This document shows, one piece after another, positions 36,359 through 44,039 of a DNA stretch of 64,000 bases (positions within the stretch are counted from its first letter, which is position 1; every line of letters begins with the position of its first letter). Under the pieces are notes generated by a model. The model saw only the letters and a list, made by a program, of their open reading frames with translations. It did no database searches and was not told the DNA's origin. Source of the stretch: Brevundimonas diminuta (lineage in GTDB: Bacteria > Pseudomonadota > Alphaproteobacteria > Caulobacterales > Caulobacteraceae); NCBI RefSeq assembly GCF_022654015.1, contig NZ_CP073063.1:434001-498000 (forward strand), given 5' to 3'. A program made the position numbers and the translations under genes.

Positions 36359-37102
36359 TCAGACGGGCTCGCATTGCAGACGTAGATAGGTGGGGTCGAA
36401 CTCAGCGATTTCGGCCAGACGACGCCAGTCGAGGATATCGATCCGCCCGCCCGACCAAGCGACGACGCCTTCGCTGCGGAGTTCGGAAATCAGGCGGCTG
36501 ACATGGACGGTCGATAGACCCAGCGCATCACCCAGCGTCGTTTGCGTGAGGGGAAGGTCGAACGTCAGATCGCCCGTCTGGCCGACGGCCTGAAGGCGCA
36601 GATAAAGCTCGCATACCAGATGCGCCAGATGGCCCAGGCCGCTGCGCCGGCCCATGGCCACCAGCCATTGTCGATGGATGGCGGCGTCGATGATGGTGTC
36701 CAGCCAAAGCAGTCGGCCCAGGTGTGGATGTCGCTCTGTGATGTCGATCAAGCCGCTGTGCGGCGCTTCTGCGATCACACAGTCGGTCAGGGCGACGACG
36801 CCGTGATCCATCTGCTTCATCAACAGGCTGTGCAGGTCGATGAAGTCGCCCGATACATTGATTTCCGTGATCTGGCGCGACCCGTCCTCCAGCGTGGAAT
36901 AACGCGCGGAAAAGCCGGAGATCAGCAGCGTGCTGTGTAGCGGGCGGGTGTGCTCGCGCACGATATCGGATCCGGCGGAGACGGTTTTAGGTGCGTCGAG
37001 CACAGCGCTCAACGCATCGATTTCTTCGGGATTGAGCCTGTCCCGAAGCGACAACTTATCGACCAGCGTGGTGATCTTTGAGGCGCTGCCAGCCTTGGTC
37101 AT
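36359..37102 (-). CDS. Crp/Fnr family transcriptional regulator
   Basis: The 247-residue product has a cyclic-nucleotide-binding-type domain (PKTVSAGSDIVREHTRPLHSTLLISG, QITEINVSGDFIDLHSLL) and a helix-turn-helix (LPLTQTTLGDALGLSTVHVSRLISELRSEGVV). No FNR cysteines are seen. The start is ATG 37102, sharing one base with the stop of the DUF6894 gene; GTG 37105 is an alternative. Such proteins in alphaproteobacteria often respond to oxygen, redox or stress, but the signal here is unknown. Confidence 0.88.
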   Translation of the reverse strand: MTKAGSASKITTLVDKLSLRDRLNPEEIDALSAVLDAPKTVSAGSDIVREHTRPLHSTLLISGFSARYSTLEDGSRQITEINVSGDFIDLHSLLMKQMDHGVVALTDCVIAEAPHSGLIDITERHPHLGRLLWLDTIIDAAIHRQWLVAMGRRSGLGHLAHLVCELYLRLQAVGQTGDLTFDLPLTQTTLGDALGLSTVHVSRLISELRSEGVVAWSGGRIDILDWRRLAEIAEFDPTYLRLQCEPV

Positions 37103-37362
37103 CACGCGTCCCCCGCCAATGTCCAGCCGTCGGGTGCCTGATCGGACGCAGCCGCCGTGACGCTGACGACCGTTCGACCCTCGTCATCCGTGACGATGAC
37201 GCTGAAGGCGCGGGTCGTCCAGAACGATGCGCCCCGATAGCGCAGGATTTCGCCCAGCACGGCCACGGCCTCCTCGCGGGCCGCGTCAACGCTCCTCAGT
37301 TCCTCGCCCTGATCGTCGCGGATGCAATCTCCGTTCTGGGTATGGAAAAAGTAGCGCGGCAA
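37102..37362 (-). CDS. DUF6894 family small protein
   Basis: The 86-residue product starts PRYFFHTQNGDCIRDDQGEEL and continues DAAREEAVAVLGEIL, the typical DUF6894 pattern. Function unknown; such genes are common in Rhizobiales and Caulobacterales beside stress regulators. The start is TTG 37362 with AGGAGGG 5 bases before, a strong site. It is coupled to the Crp-like regulator. Confidence 0.85.
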   Translation of the reverse strand: MPRYFFHTQNGDCIRDDQGEELRSVDAAREEAVAVLGEILRYRGASFWTTRAFSVIVTDDEGRTVVSVTAAASDQAPDGWTLAGDA

Positions 37363-37431
37363 TCTTCCCTCCTGGCCTCAGCCGAGAGGGAAGCGGTCAC
37401 GAAGCGCTTTGGTTCAGTCCGCTGTGATGTT

Positions 37432-38931
37432 TCAGATTTCCTGATTGAAGGCGCCGATTTCAGGATAGGCAGCCAGACGCGGCTTGATCTCCTTGCGGAA
37501 CAGGTCGCGCATGTCGTCTCCGGACCGCATGCTTTCGACCACCACGACCAACTCCGGCTTGTTGGACGAGGCGCGGACCAAGACCCAAGATCCGTCTTCC
37601 AGGTGCACGCGAACGCCGTTGACGGTGATAGCCTCGACGATCTTGCGGCCCAGGATTTCGCCGCCCGCTGCGGCCAGATCGGAATACTCCTTCACGATCC
37701 GCTCCAGCACGCCGTATTTCAGCTCGTCGTCGCAATGGGGCGACATGGTCAGGCTGGTCCAGGCATCCGGCAAGGCTGTCTTCAGTTCACTGAGTTTCTT
37801 GTCCGGATTGCGATCTAGCATGGCCAGCACCGCGCCGGCCGCGACCAGGCCGTCGTCGTAGCCGTGGCCCAGATCGCCGGCCATGAAGAAGTGGCCCGAC
37901 TTCTCGAACCCGGCCAAGGCGCCCAGTTCGGCGGTCTTGCGCTTGATGTAGGAGTGGCCGGTCTTCCAGTAGACGACCTCGGCGCCGTTCGCCTTCAGGA
38001 TATCGTCGGTCTTGTAGAGGCCGGTCGATTTAACATCGACCACAAAGGTGCTGTCCGGATAGACCTTGGACAGGTCGCGCGCCAGCATCAGGCCGATCTT
38101 ATCGGCAAAGATTTCCTCGCCCGTGTCGTCTACGACGCCACAACGGTCGCCGTCGCCGTCGAAGCCAAGGGCCAGATCGGCGCCCGTCTCACGCACCCGC
38201 TGGGCCATCTGCACCAGCATGGCGTGATCTTCCGGGTTCGGATTATATTTCGGGAAGGTATAGTCGAGGTCGGTGTCCATCTCGATCACCTCGACGCCCA
38301 TTCGGCGCAAGGCGTCGGGGGCGAAGGCGCCGGCCGTACCGTTGCCGCAGGCGCAGACGACCTTCAGTGGTCGCTTGATCTGTACCTTTGAGGCCACGTC
38401 GGCGACATAGGTTTCGCGGAAGTCTTCGACCCGAACCAGCTTGCCGCCGGGCCGGCCCACGCCTTCACCATTGAGAACGATTTCTTTCAGACGGCTCATT
38501 TCTTCGGGGCCGAAGGTCAGAGGCTTGTTCGCCCCCATCTTCACACCCGTCCAGCCGTTTTCGTTATGGCTGGCGGTGACCATGGCGACGCAGGACGCGT
38601 CCAGTTCGAACTGACCGAAATAGGCCATGGGTGACAAAGCCAGGCCGACGTCCAGAACCTCCATCCCGCCTTCCAGCAGCCCCAGGATCAGGGCCTGTTT
38701 GACGCTGAGGCTGTAACCACGAAAGTCATGGCCGGTGACGATCTTGGGCGCGACGCCGATCTCGTGGACATAGGTGGCCAGGCCAAGGCCCAGAGCCTGA
38801 ATGCCGAGAAGGTTGATCTCTTTTTCCAGGATCCAGCGCGCGTCGTATTCGCGAAAACCGGTCGGCTTGACCAAGGCTTGGGTTTCATAAGCAGCCGTGT
38901 TCGGCTTCAGGTCCTGACGGGGTTTCATCAT
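37432..38931 (-). CDS. Phosphomannomutase/phosphoglucomutase
   Basis: The 499-residue phosphohexomutase has VTASHNENGWTGVKMG (phosphoserine loop), GFDGDGDRCGVVDD (metal loop), EKSGHFFM (sugar specificity) and RASSNKPELVVVVES near the end (phosphate binding). The family interconverts mannose-6-P and -1-P or the glucose equivalents. It is the likely link between the isomerase and guanylyltransferase domains of the 41-43 kb fusion protein. It follows a glycosyltransferase gene by 35 bases on the same strand. Confidence 0.93.
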   Translation of the reverse strand: MMKPRQDLKPNTAAYETQALVKPTGFREYDARWILEKEINLLGIQALGLGLATYVHEIGVAPKIVTGHDFRGYSLSVKQALILGLLEGGMEVLDVGLALSPMAYFGQFELDASCVAMVTASHNENGWTGVKMGANKPLTFGPEEMSRLKEIVLNGEGVGRPGGKLVRVEDFRETYVADVASKVQIKRPLKVVCACGNGTAGAFAPDALRRMGVEVIEMDTDLDYTFPKYNPNPEDHAMLVQMAQRVRETGADLALGFDGDGDRCGVVDDTGEEIFADKIGLMLARDLSKVYPDSTFVVDVKSTGLYKTDDILKANGAEVVYWKTGHSYIKRKTAELGALAGFEKSGHFFMAGDLGHGYDDGLVAAGAVLAMLDRNPDKKLSELKTALPDAWTSLTMSPHCDDELKYGVLERIVKEYSDLAAAGGEILGRKIVEAITVNGVRVHLEDGSWVLVRASSNKPELVVVVESMRSGDDMRDLFRKEIKPRLAAYPEIGAFNQEI

Positions 38932-38966
38932 GGCTTGTCCTTGGGGCGGCTCGACGGGCCGATCGA

Positions 38967-40052
38967 TCAGGCGGCGGCGCGTTTGCGAATCCGAGCGATG
39001 CGCCGCAGGCGACGCCAGAAGCGGCCGCGCTCGGGTTCGGGATAGGGTTGCAGATTCTCGACGAACTGCTCGGCCGAAGCGCGCCAGCTGAATTTTTCCG
39101 CATAGGCGCGCACAGCCTTGCGATCGAGATCAAGGCACTGCAGGCAGGCGGCCTTGAGGTCCTTATCGATTGCGCCTGCTTTCGATCCCGGAATGATGTC
39201 GATCGGGCCGTGAGCCGGATAGGCGGCGACCGGCGTCCCAGCCGCCATAGCTTCGAGGATCACCAGACCGAAGGTGTCTGTCCAGCTGGGGAAGACGAAA
39301 ACGTCGGCGTCGCGGAAACAGCGGGCCAGGTCGTCGCCGAATTTGGCGCCGAGGAACTTGGCATCCGGATATTTCTCTTCCAGCTCTGCGCGGGCCGGGC
39401 CATCGCCCACGACAATCTTTGTGCCGGGCAGGTCAAGTTGCAGGAAGGCCTCGATGTTCTTCTCCACCGCCACACGACCGACGTTCAGGAAGAAGGGCCG
39501 GGGCCAGTCCTTGCCGCCAAGCTCGTCGTATATGCGCTCCAGGTCGGGATTGAACACATGCGTGTCCACGCCCCGCGACCAGGGGGAGACGTTCTTGAAA
39601 CCATGCTCGACCAGCTCGTCGCGCAGGGTCGGCGTCGCCACCATCAGCCGTCCAGACGGCTTGTGGAACCATTTCATATAGGCGTAGCCGACCTGGACCG
39701 GGATCGGGAAACGCGCCGAGACATACTCCGGGAATTTGGTGTGATAGCTGGTCGTAAACGGCAGCTTCCACTCCACGCAGATACGTCTGGTGGCGATGCC
39801 GATGGGGCCTTCGGTGGCGATATGGACGGCTTCGGGTTCGAAGGCCCGCAGCATCTCGCGGATTTCTTCTTCCGCTCCGAGCGCCAGCCGGATTTCCGGA
39901 TAGGTGGGGCAGGGGATGGTCTTGAACAGACTGGGTTCGATGACCTCGACCTCATGGCCCATGCCGCGACATTCCGCGACCGTACGGGTCAGGGTGCGGA
40001 CGACGCCATTGACCTGAGGTTCCCAGGCGTCGGTGGCCAGAACGATGCGCAT
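38967..40052 (-). CDS. Glycosyltransferase family 4 (mannosyltransferase-like)
   Basis: The 361-residue GT-B product starts RIVLATDAWEPQVNGVVRT, contains TSYHTKFPEYV and SRGVDTHVFNP, and has the GT4 C-terminal motif FVFPSWTDTFGLVILEAMAAGTPVAAY with the EX7E acid pair. It resembles GDP-mannose-dependent alpha-mannosyltransferases and also MgtA-type lipid glycosyltransferases; the acceptor is unknown. ATG 40052 is preferred over an upstream in-frame ATG at 40148. Confidence 0.9.
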   Translation of the reverse strand: MRIVLATDAWEPQVNGVVRTLTRTVAECRGMGHEVEVIEPSLFKTIPCPTYPEIRLALGAEEEIREMLRAFEPEAVHIATEGPIGIATRRICVEWKLPFTTSYHTKFPEYVSARFPIPVQVGYAYMKWFHKPSGRLMVATPTLRDELVEHGFKNVSPWSRGVDTHVFNPDLERIYDELGGKDWPRPFFLNVGRVAVEKNIEAFLQLDLPGTKIVVGDGPARAELEEKYPDAKFLGAKFGDDLARCFRDADVFVFPSWTDTFGLVILEAMAAGTPVAAYPAHGPIDIIPGSKAGAIDKDLKAACLQCLDLDRKAVRAYAEKFSWRASAEQFVENLQPYPEPERGRFWRRLRRIARIRKRAAA

Positions 40053-40226
40053 TGAGGCGGGCGGACCCTGAGCCGTTGGTAAGGGCGGAACTTCTAGACG
40101 GTTCGAATGACGAAGGCGAGACGGTTGCAGTTGTTTGGTCAATGCCAATAGGATAAGCGGCGGTCTGCTTGGCAGGCGCGCATTGGCTCTGCTGCGGCAG
40201 TGACCGTCGTGGATTCGGAAAGCGTT

Positions 40227-41081
40227 ATGAAAAACTGGTCGAAATCGGTTTCCAAGTTGTGGAGACCGAAAAAAGACGTTGCGCGTAACGATATGCCCGA
40301 GCGGCCATATTTCTATCTAGGCGATGGCCTGGCTCTTACGAAGCTCAAAAGTGGCCACTTCCTTTATGTTGACCCGATGGAAGAAAGTGTTTGCGCGCAT
40401 CTAATTGCGCACGGAACATGGGAGCCTTGGATCGCTAAGGTTGTGCTGAGCCTGCTGAGGCCCGGAGATCGTGTTGTCGAGGTTGGCGGGCACGTCGGGT
40501 TTTACACCGTGGCAATGGCTCATCGAGTAGGGCCTGGCGGGAGCGTTCTGACATTCGAAGCGAATCCGAGACTTGCTGCGCTTTCCGCCAAGTCGGTTCG
40601 CTTGAACGGCTATGCGTCTTGGGTGCAAATCATTCAAAAAGTCGCAAGCGACACGGCTGGTGCTGTCAGGTTCTCGATCTCCCGCCAATATGGAGGCGGC
40701 GGCCACGTCTACGTGGGAGATAATGCGCTCGGCGGCGATACTCAGGTACTTGAGGTCGAAGCGATCCGTTTGGATGATCTTGATCTGCCCAACGTAAGAT
40801 TGCTTCGGATTGATGCAGAAGGGTCGGAGCCGTTGATTTTGTCGGGAGCCGAAAATCTTCTTCAGCAGCCTGACATCATTCTATGCATTGAATGGGACGT
40901 AGTGCAGATACGTTCGCGCGCGGACCCACAACAGCTCGCCAATCGACTTCAAGGCATGGGTTTCAGCTTCTGGCGGATTACCACCAAAGCGCAACTTTTG
41001 TCCGTTGATTACAGCATTCTTGGAAATATGGACCCGTGCGATCTCGTGGTTGCTCGGTCAAATCCATCTGGTGAACGCTGA
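40227..41081 (+). CDS. FkbM family methyltransferase
   Basis: The 284-residue product has a Rossmann methyltransferase core: VVEVGGHVGFYTVAMAHRVGPGG, FEANPRLAALSAKSVRLNG, and RIDAEGSEPLILSGAENLL, as in FkbM family O-methyltransferases that often modify sugars. Lower GC than the neighbours and codons such as TTT and AAA suggest transfer. GGAA lies 6 bases before ATG 40227; GTG 40200 is an alternative. It stands between two minus-strand genes of mannose metabolism. Confidence 0.85.
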   Translation: MKNWSKSVSKLWRPKKDVARNDMPERPYFYLGDGLALTKLKSGHFLYVDPMEESVCAHLIAHGTWEPWIAKVVLSLLRPGDRVVEVGGHVGFYTVAMAHRVGPGGSVLTFEANPRLAALSAKSVRLNGYASWVQIIQKVASDTAGAVRFSISRQYGGGGHVYVGDNALGGDTQVLEVEAIRLDDLDLPNVRLLRIDAEGSEPLILSGAENLLQQPDIILCIEWDVVQIRSRADPQQLANRLQGMGFSFWRITTKAQLLSVDYSILGNMDPCDLVVARSNPSGER

Positions 41082-41115
41082 AGGCGTGTCTGAAGAAATG
41101 CATCAACTGTAGATT

Positions 41116-43335
41116 TCAAGCTAGAGACAAGGTGGCGCTCATGTTTGGATTTAAAGCAATGACCGCTTGGCGCACCTGAACATAGGCGGCCATGATGTGG
41201 TAGAATGAGCTTGCGGGAGCAGGCTCGTCGATAAAGCTTCCATTTTCCAACATCTTGTCATGCCACAGACCTTGCGGCGTTAGATACAGCCACAGGGCCC
41301 GTTGCGCACGCGCCGCCTGATCGAGACATTTGGTGCGTCGCCCGTCGTCGCTGAGCGCGGCAAGTATAAGCGACGCCTTCAGCCATTCGGTCTGAGGCCA
41401 CAGGCGCGAGCGCGGGCTACGCACACTGCCGTCGATGTTCATGGCGTCGATGGCGATGCCGCGTTTCGGATCGACGCCCTTCAGGCCGGCTTCGTAAAGT
41501 CTCCAGGCGTCAGCGATCACCGCCTCGTCGTTTCGGCTACGGCCATACCGCGCCATCAGCCACGCCCATTCGAACTGATGACCGGGTTCGACCAAGCGTC
41601 CGTCGTCGCCTATGGCGGGCGACCAGTCCGCATTGAAGAACTCCCGTAGGTTGCCGGTTTCTGCATCGATGAACTTGGTCCGGGCCAAATGCACGATCTG
41701 GTCGGCAAGCACGGTCCACTGAGGCCCGCCGCCGACTTCTTCCCATGCCAGGGCCGCCTCAAGAAGATGCATGTGAGCGTTGGATTGATAGGGATGGCTT
41801 CCAGCTTCCTTGAGCCCGCCCACCGCATCAGCACCTTGCATCAGCAGATCCCGGGTCGCCGCGGCTTTATCTTCAAGCGAAGGCTTTGCCGTCACGCCCG
41901 AGATGCAGGCGAGGGAGAAGATCAGGAAGGCTTGGTCGTAAACCATCGCAGTCTCTTCCAGCGGGGATCCATCCGCCGCTAGCAAGGTGCGCATCTGACC
42001 ATCTGGGCGCAGATAGGCAGACATAAGGCGATCCAGTCCGCTCTCAACAACGGCTTTCCATGGCCCCTGCCACCTTTGGCGGCCAGCCTCGGCGTAGACC
42101 TGCAACTGGCGTGCTTGGACGCGGGCGCGACGGGATGTGGCGATGTGTCGGCCGTCGAGCGCCAGGACCTCTTCGAATGCGCCTGTCTCATCCTGCCCCA
42201 GGCTTGACCAGACGGGGAGTGCGGCTTGTCTGAGCCAGGTCGTCAGGCGGCAAGCGCCAGCCTCCAAAGTTTCTAGGGGCCTGGCCGATGGGAAGTCGAG
42301 ATGTTGCGGTGACAGCCTACGCAGTCTTTCCACCACCTTTTTTACGTCCTGACTCTTTTTCAGATCCGTTACCAGAACCGCATCACGTTCCACGATGATC
42401 CCGACATCGCGCAGGCCGATCGCAGCCACCATCACACCGTCGCATGCTCGAACCAAGCAGCCCTCGGAGTCCTCAAGGATGTGAAGCCCCACATCGCCTT
42501 CGCCGGATGCATGGACCGAATCCCAGGCACCCAAGTCGGACCACTCGAAGCGAACCGGCAGAACGGAAGCGCGCGTCGTCTTCTCCATGACGGCGTAGTC
42601 GATGGAGATTTTGGGTGCTGCTTTGAACCCGGCCCCTAAGGTCAAGCATGGACCGTCGATCTCGGCGTCAGCCACCGCGAGGCGCACGGCTTCGCTAACC
42701 GCAGGCGCCCGTTCGGCGATTTCCTGACACAGCACGTCGGCGCGGACGATGAAGTTGCCGCTGTTCCAGAGGTAGCCCTCCGAAATATAGCGACCCGCGG
42801 TCGCCTGATCGGGCTTTTCAACGAACGCGGACACGGCGGAGAGGTCGGGCCCTGATGGCGCGATGTATCCGTAGGCGGATGAGGGTTCGGTCGGGACGAC
42901 ACCCAGAGTGACAATGCGGCCCTGAGCGGCCGCAGATGCGGCTTTGCCGACCGACTGTCGGAACGCTTCGGCGTCTGGAATGTGATGGTCTGAGGCCACA
43001 AAGAGATTGATGGCTTCGGGCGCACGCTGCGCCGTCCATTCGGCAGCGGCGGCCATGGCCGCCGAAGAATCTCTCCCTTCGGGCTCCAGCAGAATGACGG
43101 CGCTGACGCCGATTTCCTCTAGCTGATCCAGAATGGCGCGTTTGTGGGTCAGCCCCCCGACAACAACCAATTCACCGCCGTGCTGACAAAGCCCAGCCAC
43201 GCGAGCCACGGTTTCCTGGAACAAAGATCGATTGCCAGCCAGCGGTATGAACTGCTTTGGCAGAGAGGGCCTCGATGCCGGCCAAAGGCGTGTTCCGGAG
43301 CCGCCGCACATGATGACGGGATAGATGATGGCCAT
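41116..43335 (-). CDS. Mannose-1-phosphate guanylyltransferase fused to AGE-type isomerase
   Basis: The 739-residue product has an N-terminal nucleotidyltransferase (1-~345): PVIMCGGSGTRLWPASRPSLPKQF, FVASDHHI, FVEKPD, GNFIV and KISIDYAVMEKT. The C-terminal ~370 residues form an alpha/alpha-barrel-like N-acylglucosamine 2-epimerase (AGE) domain with SNAHMHLLEAALAW, EPGHQFEWAWLM and RLWPQTEWLKA. This domain type includes mannose/phosphomannose isomerases. The usual bifunctional ManC has a cupin isomerase instead, so here an AGE domain may take its place: fructose-6-P to mannose-6-P, and mannose-1-P to GDP-mannose. Confidence 0.9.
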   Translation of the reverse strand: MAIIYPVIMCGGSGTRLWPASRPSLPKQFIPLAGNRSLFQETVARVAGLCQHGGELVVVGGLTHKRAILDQLEEIGVSAVILLEPEGRDSSAAMAAAAEWTAQRAPEAINLFVASDHHIPDAEAFRQSVGKAASAAAQGRIVTLGVVPTEPSSAYGYIAPSGPDLSAVSAFVEKPDQATAGRYISEGYLWNSGNFIVRADVLCQEIAERAPAVSEAVRLAVADAEIDGPCLTLGAGFKAAPKISIDYAVMEKTTRASVLPVRFEWSDLGAWDSVHASGEGDVGLHILEDSEGCLVRACDGVMVAAIGLRDVGIIVERDAVLVTDLKKSQDVKKVVERLRRLSPQHLDFPSARPLETLEAGACRLTTWLRQAALPVWSSLGQDETGAFEEVLALDGRHIATSRRARVQARQLQVYAEAGRQRWQGPWKAVVESGLDRLMSAYLRPDGQMRTLLAADGSPLEETAMVYDQAFLIFSLACISGVTAKPSLEDKAAATRDLLMQGADAVGGLKEAGSHPYQSNAHMHLLEAALAWEEVGGGPQWTVLADQIVHLARTKFIDAETGNLREFFNADWSPAIGDDGRLVEPGHQFEWAWLMARYGRSRNDEAVIADAWRLYEAGLKGVDPKRGIAIDAMNIDGSVRSPRSRLWPQTEWLKASLILAALSDDGRRTKCLDQAARAQRALWLYLTPQGLWHDKMLENGSFIDEPAPASSFYHIMAAYVQVRQAVIALNPNMSATLSLA

Positions 43336-43468
43336 TGTCTACGCTGTGATCTGTCAGGTGTATCAGCATCTTAGGTCAGGCGTTGTCACACGTCATCTGA
43401 TTTCGCCGACCCGAAGTTGTGACTAAGTTTAAACGCTGTCGCTTGTCGACGTCCTGGCAGATGTTGGG

Positions 43469-43930
43469 TCACAAAGGGAGCACCGTCGTCGATTTCACCT
43501 CTTCCAGCACCGCATATGTGCGGGTTTCGCGGACGCCCGGCATCCGCACCAGAACGTCGCCCAGGAAGGCGCGGTAGGCGTCCATATCGCCGACGCGGGC
43601 TTTAATCAGATAGTCGAAGCCGCCGGCGACCATGTGGCACTCCAGCACCTCCGGCTGACTGCGAACGGCGGCGGCGAAGGCTTCAAAGACGTCGCCGGTG
43701 GTGCGGTCCAGCAGGACCTCGATAAAGATCAGCAGGTCCCGGCCGACCTGGGCCGGGTCGATCATGGCGACGTAGCCGGTGATGATCTTCTTTTCGCGAA
43801 GCCGTTTGACCCGTTCGAAACAGGCGGCGGGCGACAGGTTGCAGCGTCGCGCCAGTTCGGCGTTGGAAATGCGGGCGTCGGTCTGAAGCACCCGCAGGAT
43901 GCGGCGATCGACGGCGTCGATATCGATCAT
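43469..43930 (-). CDS. Lrp/AsnC family regulator, PutR-like
   Basis: The 153-residue product opens with DAVDRRILRVLQTDARISNAELARRCNLSPAACFERVKRLR, a winged helix, and has a RAM domain (LIFIEVLLDRTTGDVF, HMVAGGFDYLIKARV). It is divergent from putA; in alphaproteobacteria such a gene (PutR) activates putA in response to proline. Here it is the likely control, since the PutA has no DNA-binding N-terminus. Confidence 0.92.
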   Translation of the reverse strand: MIDIDAVDRRILRVLQTDARISNAELARRCNLSPAACFERVKRLREKKIITGYVAMIDPAQVGRDLLIFIEVLLDRTTGDVFEAFAAAVRSQPEVLECHMVAGGFDYLIKARVGDMDAYRAFLGDVLVRMPGVRETRTYAVLEEVKSTTVLPL

Positions 43931-43948
43931 CGGAAATCACGGCCTCAC

Positions 43949-43965
43949 ACCGAATGAACTTCGGT
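43949..43965. promoter_or_regulatory. Inverted repeat between the PutR-like gene and putA
   Basis: ACCGAA and TTCGGT with a 5-base spacer form a perfect 17-base dyad in the divergent promoter region, 19 bases upstream of the regulator start. Candidate binding site for the Lrp-type regulator. Confidence 0.5.
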
Positions 43966-44039
43966 CTAGTCCTGTATCATACGAAGCACCTTCAATGAAC
44001 TCCGGCATATACGGCTCAAATCCACAGGATTTGTCACCG

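Noticed and set aside
37363..37431. Possible terminator between the phosphohexomutase and the DUF6894 gene
   Set aside because: The AAGCG repeats pair poorly and no T run follows; nothing clear can be supported.
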